A program made the translations under genes and the position numbers. Of a DNA stretch of 64,000 nt, positions 42,016-50,501 are shown in pieces (position 1 is the stretch's first letter; each line of letters begins with the position of its first letter). This DNA comes from JAGNHN01 sp964590645 (GTDB lineage Bacteria > Bacteroidota > Bacteroidia > Bacteroidales > JAGNHN01). The notes beneath the pieces are model-generated. The model did no database searches. It had not been told where the DNA came from and saw only the letters and a list, made by a program, of their open reading frames with translations. The stretch spans positions 13,798 through 77,797 of the forward strand of contig CAZPYJ010000019.1 of NCBI GenBank assembly GCA_964590645.1. Direction: 5' to 3'.

Positions 42016-42990
42016 ATGATGACTTTGGATAATTACCGCGAGATTGTGGAAGACCACCTTCCTTCCCTCCTGGAAGGAGGAAGTCCTGAGGAACTGTATG
42101 AGCCTATCCGTTATGTGATCTCCCTGGGTGGGAAGCGGCTTCGCCCTGTTATTGCCCTGGCTGCCTGCGATATATGTGGTGGTAAGCAGGAAGATGTTTT
42201 ACACCCTGCCCTCGGCCTCGAAGTATTTCACAATTTCACCCTGCTCCACGATGACATTATGGATGCCGCACCCATAAGGCGGGGCGCACCCACCGTACAT
42301 ATAAAGTGGGATGCCAACCGCGCCATCCTCAGCGGTGATACAATGTTCGCCCTGGCAGGGAAGCTGATGCTCCAAACAAAACCTTCCTGTATTCCTGCGG
42401 TAATGTCCCTTTTCTTTCAGACAGCCACAGAAGTGTGTGAAGGACAGCAGTGGGATATGAACTTCGAAACCCGAACCGATGTCAGCACCGGGGAGTATCT
42501 CGAAATGATCCGCCTGAAGACCGCGGTCCTGCTCGCTGCCAGCCTGAAGACAGGAGCTGTCATCGGGGGCGCCCGCGCCGCCCTGGCAGACCGATTCTAT
42601 CGTTTCGGCCTGGCCTGTGGGATGGCTTTCCAGTTGCAGGACGACTGGCTGGATACTTTTGGAGACGAAGCTTCTTTCGGTAAGAAAACCGGGGGTGATA
42701 TTGCTGCCAACAAAAAGACCTATCTCTACCTGCGTGCCCTGGAACTGGCCGATGATCATAGCCGCAGCGACTTGCTGCACTGGTATGCACAGAAACCGGA
42801 AGACCCTACAAATAAAATTCAGGAAGTGATCCGCATTTTTAATTCCCTCGGGATGCAGGCAGAAATGGAGAAGATGATGGATCTCTATCGCACCACTGCC
42901 CTGCAGGAGCTTGACCACATTCGCGCGGAAATTGGCGGGGTGAGCGTTCTTGAAGCATTTGCTTCTGCAGTGATCCGCCGTCAGCAGTAA
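42016..42990 (+). CDS. Polyprenyl diphosphate synthase (FPP/GGPP synthase family)
   Basis: A 324-residue trans-prenyltransferase with GGKRLRPVI, the first Asp-rich motif DDIMDAAPIRRGAPTVH, QGQQWDMNFE-like EGQQWDM, KTAVLLAASLKTGA and the second Asp-rich motif DDWLDTFGD. It makes C15-C20 or longer allylic diphosphates from isopentenyl diphosphate in the cytoplasm. Two residues (Leu and Phe before the first DDxxD, HNFTLLHDD) resemble short-chain GGPP/FPP synthases; chain length cannot be fixed by eye. An ATG three bases downstream is an equally possible start. It is the last gene of the RND-rmlA unit, and its product could feed UppS. Confidence 0.92.
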   Translation: MMTLDNYREIVEDHLPSLLEGGSPEELYEPIRYVISLGGKRLRPVIALAACDICGGKQEDVLHPALGLEVFHNFTLLHDDIMDAAPIRRGAPTVHIKWDANRAILSGDTMFALAGKLMLQTKPSCIPAVMSLFFQTATEVCEGQQWDMNFETRTDVSTGEYLEMIRLKTAVLLAASLKTGAVIGGARAALADRFYRFGLACGMAFQLQDDWLDTFGDEASFGKKTGGDIAANKKTYLYLRALELADDHSRSDLLHWYAQKPEDPTNKIQEVIRIFNSLGMQAEMEKMMDLYRTTALQELDHIRAEIGGVSVLEAFASAVIRRQQ

Positions 42991-43050
42991 GATCCCAAAT
43001 TAGTTTGAGTTTGACCCTTCGGCTGCCCATCGGCAATCATAGCTTTACTG

Positions 43051-43068
43051 TATGCTGTATGCTCTTGC
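43051..43068 (+). repeat. Second copy of TATGCTGTATGCTCTTGC
   Basis: An 18-base identity with positions 587-604. TCTGACGCGTG (43110-43120) and TTCGAGTAC (43140-43148 region) lie downstream and also recur in the first spacer, the former as its reverse complement. Confidence 0.6.
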
Positions 43069-43084
43069 CTGCACGCCGGCAGGC
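43067..43084. repeat. Palindrome GCCTGC-6 nt-GCAGGC
   Basis: A perfect 6-bp inverted repeat around ACGCCG. It resembles the CCTGCC/GGCAGG palindrome at 43745-43760 in the same interval. Confidence 0.5.
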
Positions 43085-43141
43085 GGGCTCTTGCATCAAA
43101 CAAGTAATCTCTGACGCGTGTGGAAGGACTTAGTTTGAGTT

Positions 43142-43171
43142 CGAGTACGAGTGCGAGCTCGAGTACGAAGA
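43142..43171. repeat. Short tandem of CGAGNN hexamers
   Basis: Five consecutive hexamers, CGAGTA CGAGTG and then CGAGCT CGAGTA CGAAGA. Upstream TTTGAGTT looks like a decayed further unit. Confidence 0.6.
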
Positions 43172-43249
43172 AAAAAAACAGCTGTATAGGCTTTCCCTTC
43201 GTACCACAAAAAAGCCAGGCTATACCTTGTTCATTTCTTTGCTCGCCCA

Positions 43250-43335
43250 CCCTTCGACAAATTTTGCTGCGCAAAATTGCTCAGGGACCAGTCCAGGGTC
43301 ACTGAGGAGGCCGATAGAAATCGGCCGACGAAGTG
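43250..43335. repeat. REP-like bipartite palindrome
   Basis: Outer arms CCCTTCGACA (43250) and CGACGAAGTG (43326-43335) and inner arms GCTCAGGGACC (43279) and GGTCACTGAG (43297) are near-complementary. The left half is split by AATTTTG-CTGCG-CAAAATT and the right half by GGCCGAT-AGAA-ATCGGCC, both perfect small hairpins. CCCTTCGACAGGCTCAGG-type elements are common in bacterial intergenic regions; another half-copy lies at 63967. Confidence 0.65.
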
Positions 43336-43564
43336 TTCAAGGGATTTTTCCTCCGCCCTTGGCGGCTGAAAACCATAGCTGATTGGCAAAATTCCTACAA
43401 GGCTGAGGATGACTTATGCAAGCGTGAGCGGTTTTTCAAATGGAGCGATCCGCGAGCATAGGCTTAGGACAGGCCAATCAAGCTCACTGAAAAAGCGGCT
43501 CGGATCGCGACTCCTATCCGAAGCCGTAGTTTTCAAGGAAATGCAATGCAGCCTTGATTTTTTG

Positions 43565-43590
43565 GTCCTTTTGCATCAAGGCAAAAGGAC
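43565..43590. repeat. Perfect 10-bp hairpin GTCCTTTTGC/GCAAAAGGAC
   Basis: Ten base pairs around a 6-base loop (ATCAAG). No T-run follows on either strand, so it is not a normal terminator. Confidence 0.6.
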
Positions 43591-43744
43591 AGGGCCTGCC
43601 CGGCCTGAGGGCAAAACAGATAGAGATTGTGTTTTCTGTTCTTCTCCCAAGGCCTCTCAAAATAGGATGTGCGCCAGCAAGGGTGACATAAGAACCTTTC
43701 TGCTGAGGTAATTTTGCGAGACCTGCGGATTTCAGGTGCAATCG

Positions 43745-43765
43745 CCTGCCTACCGGCAGGTAGGC
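43745..43765. repeat. Two mutually exclusive overlapping hairpins
   Basis: CCTGCC-TACC-GGCAGG (43745-43760) and GCCTACC-GGCA-GGTAGGC (43748-43765) share bases and cannot form together. Confidence 0.5.
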
Positions 43766-43820
43766 GCGTGAGCAGGACCTTTATGATGCCTGAAGGAATG
43801 CTTATGAGGAAAGTTTTTGT

Positions 43821-46800
43821 TTATCGCAGAATTACCGCTTTAACTGCAGCTTTCGTCCCTTGTTCCAGGCGCAGATAATAGATCCCGGAAGGCAGATAAC
43901 TGAGATCAAATTGAAGCTTGTGCATACCCTGAGCCATTCCCTTTTGCCATAAAACTTCAAGCTCCTGGCCAGTCACATCCATTAAACGGATCAGGACTTC
44001 TTCGCCTTTGCTGATGTTCAGGCTCAGGTTCAGTTCCCCGGTGGTGGGGTTCGGGAACACCAGGAAATCCTGCAGTGCGGCATTCTCCTCCAACCCACTG
44101 ATGGTGTAGGCAATAACATTGGAAGGATCGGAATCGCAGCCTTCCTGACTGCTTACAATGGTATAGTAATCGCCGGAGGAAGAAGGCGTGAATACCTGGC
44201 CGTTGGCTCCGGCAATGGCTCCCTGGGCACCATACCACTGATTGCCGCTTGCCGCGCTGGAAACAAGATCGTTCCCCTGCTGTGTAATGGAAGGGGTAGC
44301 GGGGAGCGGATGCACAACGACATCGGCGATGGCGCTTGCACTGCCATTGCCGTCGCTGATGCTGACCGTATATTGTGTATTGCCTGCCGGATGGGCGACC
44401 GGGTTGGCGAGGGTGGGATCATTCAGGCCTGTGGCCGGGGACCATAAATAGGTGTAGTTACCACTGCCGCCATTGGCAAAAGCCATCAGCTGGGTGCTTT
44501 CGCCGGTGCAAATCTCCGGATCGCCTGCCAGGGCCACCACACTCAAGGGCGCCGCACCCTGCACGTTCACCGGCGGGAAGCTGATATAGTCGATCCATCC
44601 GCAATCGCTGCCGCTCGAAACATACCAGTCTTTGACGTAGGTCCATTTGAAGGTATGCGTCCCTGCGGTAACCGGATACGAAACCATTGCCCAGGCTTCA
44701 TTTCCCGACCATTCTCCCATCTTGTTGTTATCGATATAGAATCGCAGGAAGTCGTAGCCCTGTTCTGAGGACACTTTTCTGTAAAAAGAAATCGTGTCAT
44801 CCACCAGTACATTCAGGGTGATCTCCATCGTGCTGGAGGCGTTGTTCCCGATAGGTCCGGATTTGGCGCAGAACAATCCTTCAAAAGGCTGGTTGCTTTG
44901 TACCGTCCAATTGGCATTCCCGCCAAAATTCCAGTTGAAACGAGTGAAATCACCCGTTTCGAAGTCTTCTGTGATATTGCCGATGGGCAGATAATAGGTA
45001 CGGGTATCTGAATAGGCTCCGGCATTGAGGTGAGAATGCAGGGCCAGGCTGCTGCCCAGGGCCAGGCTGGTGTCCAGATGCAGATTGAAAGAAAGCGGCG
45101 ACATTCCTCCTGCGGCAAGGCCACTCAGGGTTTGGCTGTTCGCATTCAACACGGCCAAAGGCTCACTGCTGGCCAGATAAAGTTGAGCTGCGCCGGCATC
45201 GCTATGCCCGGCATTGCTGACCGGTATGGTGATCACCAGACTCTCCCCCGGTTCAGGAATGCCATTGCCATTGCCGCCGATACTATCGTTGATCTGCAGC
45301 GACTCAAGAAGAAGGCTTGGGGCATTGACTTTGAGCATCAGTGCGGAGTTCCACTGGTTCCCGGCAGTATCGCTCACCTCCAGGTTAAAATGCAAAGGAT
45401 GCTGGTCGGGGATAGCATTTGAGATGCTCAAGCTGAATGCGGCCTGCAGCAGGCTGGTGTCGCCTGCAGTAATATCTCCCCAGAAATTACTATCGATCAT
45501 CACACTCACCATCGGATCAGTGCTTGTCAGCACTGCACTCACCTGACCGGCCGTGGCCACACCCAGATTCTGCAGGGCTACATTCATAAAGATGCTTTCC
45601 CCATAGTCGGCCAGCCCGTTTTGATTTCCGAGGGAATCGCTGATGGTATTATGGTTGTATATAACATAAGGCCCATTGGCCGGGATTACCGTAAGAGGAG
45701 TGATGTATGGAATATGGTTGTAGGCAGTCACCACCAAGGTGAGGCTGTCGAGGGTAGTCAGGGTTTGGAAATTCAACTGGGCCTGCCCATTGGATACCTT
45801 TTCTGAAGCCAGGATCTGACCGGCACGGCTAAGGGTTACCAGGGCATCGTCGACTGCACAATTCACGCTTAACTGCGCAGTCCCAAGCAGCAAGGTAGGC
45901 TGATGGGTAGCGGTAAGTATACGGGGAGTATCTGTTCTAACAACCAGCGAAGGGTCTCCGAACAAAGTCCAGGTGTCCGTCATTTCATAACCTGCACTTC
46001 CATAAGTGTCATTCATTTTCATACAGCCATTCATCGAGATGCCGCCAAAAGTCCTGCGGATATTGTTGCTGTAGCTCTCCACAAGAATATCCACCATTTC
46101 GTCCTGCCCTTCCATCGGCGGGTTCCAGCTCTGGTTGATGGTCGACATCAGGGTAGCGATGGCGCCGGTGGGCTGGTCTCCTACACGTGCCCGCATCCAG
46201 GCCTCTGCAAAGCAGGTATTGTTGACGAAGTTGCCGTTAACACAGGCCACCGACCAGATAAATGGCAGGATTCCGGTGTTGGTCAGACCGGCAATATTGC
46301 TGTTGGAAAAGCCGGAGGTACTGAAGGATGTAGTGCTGCCGTGCCCGGTGTACAGGATGAGGCCGGCGCCATTGTTGATTGCAGTGGCCACCATCGTTGC
46401 GCTGGGATTACCCGGAGCATCATTCCCACCCTGGGAGCCTTCAAAAAACTCGTAGCTGTTAAGGTAAGTGTAATTTCCCAGGTCGGTCTGCATATTTCTT
46501 ATATGTTCATAATCCATCTCATTGTCATCTCCAGGGCCCTCATCGGAAGCGATTCCGATATTATGCGTGTATTGATGCTGGCCGGTGTGGGCATCTCTTT
46601 CGTACTGCAGGACGCGCAGTACCTGTGTTTCCACATCCATTACCGATTCCGCACTGAAGCGGCCCACAAAAATCTCCGGATAATGATCGTTGCCCACCAG
46701 GTATCCATAGTCATTGTCAGAATGTCCGTTGGAGGTGGTGACAGGGGGGATATGGGCAGCATCGCCAACCAATAGCAGGAAGGTAAGCCCCTGGGTATTG

Positions 46801-47672
46801 TAATAGTTGCTTACATAATTCTTTATGGCTGCACTGGTGCTGCCGATGGTAGCCACATCAATGATCTCGGTAGGGATACCGCGCATATTCTTCCATTCCA
46901 CAAAAGGCTGCATTGCCGGGATATAGCTTCCATTGGACAGAATGAGCATTTTGCCTTCATCCACCAGGGGAGTATACTTTGTTGCTTCGAAGTTTATAAA
47001 GTGTCTTTCATAAGCCTGCCTGTATTCGAGGGGCATTGGATTGCTTTGGGATTGCGCAGGCAGAGGATTATATCCCGGATTTCCGGTGCTGTAGACCTCC
47101 AGAATCATTTCGCTCAGCACCCTCAGGGTCTGGGTGGAGGGATCGTACTGAAAAGGAAAGACAACCAGGGCTTGCCCGCGCACATCTCTGAACATGTAGG
47201 GCTCGCGCAGTTGCGCCGGAAAACCCGGGTAGAAGCCGGATTCATTGTACACCTTGCCGTATGTGTATGCCACGCTGGCCGGGTCTGTATCACGGGTAAG
47301 GTTCCCTTTGGATGGAGCGACGGCGATCCCCTGGAAATCCTGATATTGTTTAGACAGCACCCTGACCGCCATCTCCTCTGTCGGCGAGATCGCCAGGGAT
47401 GCAGTGAGCTTGACCAGGTCCGGTGCTCCTGCCTCCAGCAATGGGCTGCCTTCTTCCACCCTGATCAGGAAAGCCTGGCCCTGGGGCGTGGTGACCGGGA
47501 CTTTTTCAAAGCCCGGCACCTCCATCCTGAGTACGATGGACTGGTTTGCAGCCGAAATCAGGGTAGTAGTGGCAGGAGCGGGCTTGTTGCTCTGCAATGC
47601 CACCCATTGGCTTTGGGCGTTCAGATTCAGGAGGAAAATACCCGTAATCAGGAGGGAAAATATGCGCGTCAT
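43821..47672 (-). CDS. Gingipain-like C25 cysteine protease with T9SS type A sorting domain
   Basis: A 1,283-residue secreted protein. A signal peptide (MTRIFSLLITGIFLLNLNAQ) precedes a propeptide (about 20-225) and a peptidase C25 domain (about 235-590) with the dyad His444 (LYTGHGSTTSF) and Cys477 (WSVACVNGNF), and AWMRARVG, GDPSLVVRTDTP at its end. Ig-like and repeat domains follow (about 600-900), then a MAM-like jelly-roll (about 905-1055), two PKD-like domains, and a type A sorting tail (VFPNPTTGELNLSLN ... YLPSGIYYLRL). C25 proteases are T9SS cargo that digest external proteins. Start at 47672 is chosen for the signal peptide. It follows the LolC/E gene but has its own TACCTTTG box. 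Confidence 0.92.
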   Translation of the reverse strand: MTRIFSLLITGIFLLNLNAQSQWVALQSNKPAPATTTLISAANQSIVLRMEVPGFEKVPVTTPQGQAFLIRVEEGSPLLEAGAPDLVKLTASLAISPTEEMAVRVLSKQYQDFQGIAVAPSKGNLTRDTDPASVAYTYGKVYNESGFYPGFPAQLREPYMFRDVRGQALVVFPFQYDPSTQTLRVLSEMILEVYSTGNPGYNPLPAQSQSNPMPLEYRQAYERHFINFEATKYTPLVDEGKMLILSNGSYIPAMQPFVEWKNMRGIPTEIIDVATIGSTSAAIKNYVSNYYNTQGLTFLLLVGDAAHIPPVTTSNGHSDNDYGYLVGNDHYPEIFVGRFSAESVMDVETQVLRVLQYERDAHTGQHQYTHNIGIASDEGPGDDNEMDYEHIRNMQTDLGNYTYLNSYEFFEGSQGGNDAPGNPSATMVATAINNGAGLILYTGHGSTTSFSTSGFSNSNIAGLTNTGILPFIWSVACVNGNFVNNTCFAEAWMRARVGDQPTGAIATLMSTINQSWNPPMEGQDEMVDILVESYSNNIRRTFGGISMNGCMKMNDTYGSAGYEMTDTWTLFGDPSLVVRTDTPRILTATHQPTLLLGTAQLSVNCAVDDALVTLSRAGQILASEKVSNGQAQLNFQTLTTLDSLTLVVTAYNHIPYITPLTVIPANGPYVIYNHNTISDSLGNQNGLADYGESIFMNVALQNLGVATAGQVSAVLTSTDPMVSVMIDSNFWGDITAGDTSLLQAAFSLSISNAIPDQHPLHFNLEVSDTAGNQWNSALMLKVNAPSLLLESLQINDSIGGNGNGIPEPGESLVITIPVSNAGHSDAGAAQLYLASSEPLAVLNANSQTLSGLAAGGMSPLSFNLHLDTSLALGSSLALHSHLNAGAYSDTRTYYLPIGNITEDFETGDFTRFNWNFGGNANWTVQSNQPFEGLFCAKSGPIGNNASSTMEITLNVLVDDTISFYRKVSSEQGYDFLRFYIDNNKMGEWSGNEAWAMVSYPVTAGTHTFKWTYVKDWYVSSGSDCGWIDYISFPPVNVQGAAPLSVVALAGDPEICTGESTQLMAFANGGSGNYTYLWSPATGLNDPTLANPVAHPAGNTQYTVSISDGNGSASAIADVVVHPLPATPSITQQGNDLVSSAASGNQWYGAQGAIAGANGQVFTPSSSGDYYTIVSSQEGCDSDPSNVIAYTISGLEENAALQDFLVFPNPTTGELNLSLNISKGEEVLIRLMDVTGQELEVLWQKGMAQGMHKLQFDLSYLPSGIYYLRLEQGTKAAVKAVILR

Positions 47673-47698
47673 ACTGATGATTTTATATACCGATGGCA

Positions 47699-47706
47699 CA
47701 AAGGTA
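47699..47706 (-). promoter_or_regulatory. Promoter -7 box of the C25 protease gene
   Basis: TACCTTTG on the minus strand, 26 bases before the protease start codon. Confidence 0.55.
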
Positions 47707-47740
47707 AACATATATGCGAATGAAAGGTTCTCAGGCCCGG

Positions 47741-48979
47741 TCAGGCAGTCAGATAGTGCCTGCGGTTGCTGCTTTCACGCAGACGAAGGGTGGGGAGCCA
47801 GCTGGCCAGCAGTCCGATCAGGCTGACCGTTGCAGTGACCAAAACAAAATCAAAGGCCTGCATTTTTACCGGGTAGGCACTGACTACAAAGCTGCCTTCT
47901 GTACCTTGCAGGCTGACCAGGCCAAATTCCTGCTGCATCCAGCAAAGTACGCCTCCCAGCAGCAGGCCCAGCATTGTTCCTCCCAGGCTGAGCAGTATCC
48001 CTTGGTTCAGAAAGATCCGCCGGATGAGCGAGAGGTCAGCGCCCATACTCCATAACACGGCCAGGTCCTTGCGTTTGTCAATGACCAGCATTGAAACAGA
48101 CCCGATCATATTGAAAGCTGCTATCAGGATGATAAATGTGAGAATGAAGAAGATGGCCCATCTTTCCGATTGCATAATCCGGTATATGGTTTCCTGTTGC
48201 TGCATACGGTTTTGCACGATAAAATCCGGTCCGGCCAGTTCTTCCAGGCGGGATTGGGTCTTCTTCAAGCCTCTTTCGTCCGTCAGCCTGATTTCTATTG
48301 CGCTGACTTCCGGTCCATAATCCAGCAGCTTTCTCACCAGGCGGATAGGCAGGAGGGCGTAACGCACATCAAAATCCTGCTGTACCGAGAAAACCCCGGC
48401 AGGCAGAACCCCTTCCCTTTCAAATGCCTCCATCGGGTTGATCACCGCGCCTTTTCCGCGGCGGGGCACGTAAATCTCTACCGGGGTAAGTAAATCACGG
48501 ATATTCAGATCAAGATACCAGGCTACCCCTGCCCCAACCAGGGTATAATTAAGGTCGCCTTCTTCCAGGAGAAAATCCCCGTCGATGAGCATACTGTCGA
48601 GGGGGCTGTGCTGCATCCAGGCTGCATCCACGCCTTTCATTGTGACAATATGCTGTCGTTGCCCATAGCGCATCAAGGCATTCTCTTCCACCACCTCTGC
48701 AAAGCTGAGGATGCCGGGAACCGATCGCATTTCATCCAAAGGCAGCAGGCCCGGGTCGAACACCTTGCCTTCGCGGGCAATGATCCGAATGTCAGGATCA
48801 AAGGTATTGAGCAGGGATTTGACCAGATGCTCGAAGCCATTGAAGACGGACAATACGACGATCAGGGCCATTGTGCCGGCACTAATGCCTGCCAGGCTCA
48901 CCCAGGAGATGATGTTGATCACCTGATGGCTTTTGCGCGAAAAAATATAGCGCCGGGCTATAAAGAGCGGAAGCTTCAC
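47741..48979 (-). CDS. LolC/LolE-type ABC transporter permease
   Basis: A 412-residue FtsX-family permease: N-terminal helix (about 20-45; VINIISWVSLAGISAGTMALIVVLSVFNGFE), a periplasmic MacB-like domain (about 50-265), and three more helices (about 275-300, 325-350, 370-395). This is the topology of LolC/E, which extract lipoproteins from the inner membrane together with LolD. No ATPase gene is adjacent. The gene begins 7 bases after rbfA, so the two are one transcript. Confidence 0.9.
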   Translation of the reverse strand: MKLPLFIARRYIFSRKSHQVINIISWVSLAGISAGTMALIVVLSVFNGFEHLVKSLLNTFDPDIRIIAREGKVFDPGLLPLDEMRSVPGILSFAEVVEENALMRYGQRQHIVTMKGVDAAWMQHSPLDSMLIDGDFLLEEGDLNYTLVGAGVAWYLDLNIRDLLTPVEIYVPRRGKGAVINPMEAFEREGVLPAGVFSVQQDFDVRYALLPIRLVRKLLDYGPEVSAIEIRLTDERGLKKTQSRLEELAGPDFIVQNRMQQQETIYRIMQSERWAIFFILTFIILIAAFNMIGSVSMLVIDKRKDLAVLWSMGADLSLIRRIFLNQGILLSLGGTMLGLLLGGVLCWMQQEFGLVSLQGTEGSFVVSAYPVKMQAFDFVLVTATVSLIGLLASWLPTLRLRESSNRRHYLTA

Positions 48980-48985
48980 CTTATC

Positions 48986-49321
48986 TCAGCTTTCCAGGAG
49001 ATCCTCAATCCTTTCGATGTAGTCCAGGGAGTCATCCAGGAAAAAGTCGAGTTGCGGGGTGAGCCGCAACTGGCTTTTCACTTTCCGGGCGAGTTTATGC
49101 CGGATTTCCTTGGTCTTCTTGCGCAGGCTTTCGAGTTCTGCCGGCTTATCCTCTATCCCGAAAATGCTCAGATATACCTTGGCCTGGGCAAGATCGGGGC
49201 TCACCTTAACCCGGGTTACACTCACCATTGCGCGGGAGAGGGCCGGGCCTTCCTGTTGGAAGATATCTCCCAGATCGCGCTGCAGCAGGCGGTTGATCTT
49301 TTGTTGCCTTGTTGATTCCAT
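48986..49321 (-). CDS. rbfA: Ribosome-binding factor A
   Basis: A 111-residue protein with the RbfA start TRQQKINRLLQRDLGDIFQ, the KH-like middle (MVSVTRVKVSPDLAQAKVYLSI) and RHKLARKVKSQLRLTPQLDFFLDDSLDYIERIEDLL. It binds 30S subunits and helps process 16S rRNA, especially in the cold. The ATG at 49321 is used; an upstream in-frame TTG is inside the promoter box. A TAGCTTTG box lies only six bases before the start, so the mRNA may be nearly leaderless. Confidence 0.93.
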   Translation of the reverse strand: MESTRQQKINRLLQRDLGDIFQQEGPALSRAMVSVTRVKVSPDLAQAKVYLSIFGIEDKPAELESLRKKTKEIRHKLARKVKSQLRLTPQLDFFLDDSLDYIERIEDLLES

Positions 49322-49327
49322 AGGATG

Positions 49328-49335
49328 CAAAGCTA
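49328..49335 (-). promoter_or_regulatory. Promoter -7 box of rbfA
   Basis: TAGCTTTG on the minus strand, an exact TAnnTTTG match six bases before the rbfA ATG. Confidence 0.5.
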
Positions 49336-49398
49336 TGATTTTTAAACGGATGTGCCCCGTCCTTACCCAAAGAGGCGTAAAAGCATTGGGGGTGGTTT

Positions 49399-50403
49399 TC
49401 AGGATGGGGGGCTGGATGCCGTTGCAATGAAATGGTGGATCACCTGTTCAGCCTGGGTGAGGCTGTACGTTTCCATCAGTTGAGCGCGCAAGGCGGCTGC
49501 TCCGGGGAAGGCATTGATGTATATCTTGAAAAAGCGTTTAAGCATCGGATAGGGCTTTTCATTCTGCCAGGTATCCACAAAGAGGCGGGCGTGTTCCAGG
49601 AGGGCTTCCAAACGCAAGTGGGCATCCGGGGGAGCTCCGGATGGCCCAAACATCCAGGGATTTTGGAAGATGCCCCGGCCGATCATGAAGCCTTCTGCTC
49701 CGGTCTGTTGGCATTTCTGAATCCCGTCGGCCGGGTTTAGCACATCTCCGTTACCTATGATTGGGAGGGTCAGACCGGAGTGGTTGCGGACTTCCACGGC
49801 CCGGGCGATCTCTTCCCATCGTGCCGGAACCAGGCTCTGTTCCCTGCTTGTGCGTGCGTGCAAAATGATGGCGGCCGGTTCCGCTTCCAGCAGATGCAAG
49901 ATCCAGCTTTCGGTATCCGTATGGTGGAATCCTGTGCGGGTCTTGACACTCACGGGCAAGTGTGTGGCGGAACGGGTGGCGCGGATGATTGCTTTGGCGC
50001 GGGGTGGATCCAGGATGAGGGCAGAGCATCCCCCTCCTTTGATGATCTTCTTCACCGGGCAGCCCATATTGATATCAATGCCGTCAAAAACGTCCATTTG
50101 GGTGATCATCTCTGCCGAGCGGGCGAAGCGATCAGGTTCCGTCCCCCATATCTGCGCCACCAGGCGATAGCCCCCTTCTTTCAGCAAGGCTTTTTCGTGT
50201 TCGCTTACGATGAGTCTTTCCGATACCCTGGCATAGGCATCCGGATGGCAGAGGCCGTCAGTACTGGTAAACTCGGTAAAGAGCAACTGAAGATGCTTGG
50301 GCTGGGCCCGGCGTAGAATGACCTGGCGGAAGACGGTATCTGTGACATCTTCCATCGGAGCCAGGCAGGCAACAGGACGGCTTAGGCTTTGCCAGAAATT
50401 CAT
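49399..50403 (-). CDS. dus: tRNA-dihydrouridine synthase
   Basis: A 334-residue FMN enzyme. It has LAPMEDVTDTVFR at the N terminus, INMGCPVKKIIKGGGCSAL (conserved GCP Cys), SVKTRTGFHH, ILHARTSREQ, IIGNGDVLNPADG and MIGRGIFQNPWMF (FMN phosphate). It reduces uridines in the tRNA D-loop with NADPH. Which Dus subfamily it belongs to is not clear by eye. The TATCTTTG box ends four bases before the start, which suggests a leaderless transcript. Confidence 0.94.
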   Translation of the reverse strand: MNFWQSLSRPVACLAPMEDVTDTVFRQVILRRAQPKHLQLLFTEFTSTDGLCHPDAYARVSERLIVSEHEKALLKEGGYRLVAQIWGTEPDRFARSAEMITQMDVFDGIDINMGCPVKKIIKGGGCSALILDPPRAKAIIRATRSATHLPVSVKTRTGFHHTDTESWILHLLEAEPAAIILHARTSREQSLVPARWEEIARAVEVRNHSGLTLPIIGNGDVLNPADGIQKCQQTGAEGFMIGRGIFQNPWMFGPSGAPPDAHLRLEALLEHARLFVDTWQNEKPYPMLKRFFKIYINAFPGAAALRAQLMETYSLTQAEQVIHHFIATASSPPS

Positions 50404-50407
50404 CGGG

Positions 50408-50415
50408 CAAAGATA
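50408..50415 (-). promoter_or_regulatory. Promoter -7 box of dus
   Basis: TATCTTTG on the minus strand, an exact TAnnTTTG match only four bases before the dus ATG. Confidence 0.5.
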
Positions 50416-50501
50416 AGGCAGGAGGAATACAATCCGCTTATTCCTGATTCAGGCTTGTTTGCTGCGGAAAAAGGTGTCTTCGTGAATGAAGACGGCGGGA
50501 A

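Larger units (their letters stand above)
42991..43820. other. Noncoding, repeat-rich interval of 830 bases
   Basis: No credible gene is seen; open frames here have no family features and appear to be translations of repeats. The interval holds several separate hairpins and REP-like palindromes, a short CGAGNN tandem, and sequence words shared with the spacer at 422-643, as listed in separate entries. Confidence 0.7.

Noticed and set aside
43409..43711. 100-codon open frame in the repeat-rich gap
   Set aside because: Its middle is a translation of the 10-bp hairpin region; low-complexity composition and no promoter. It looks like repeat sequence read as protein.
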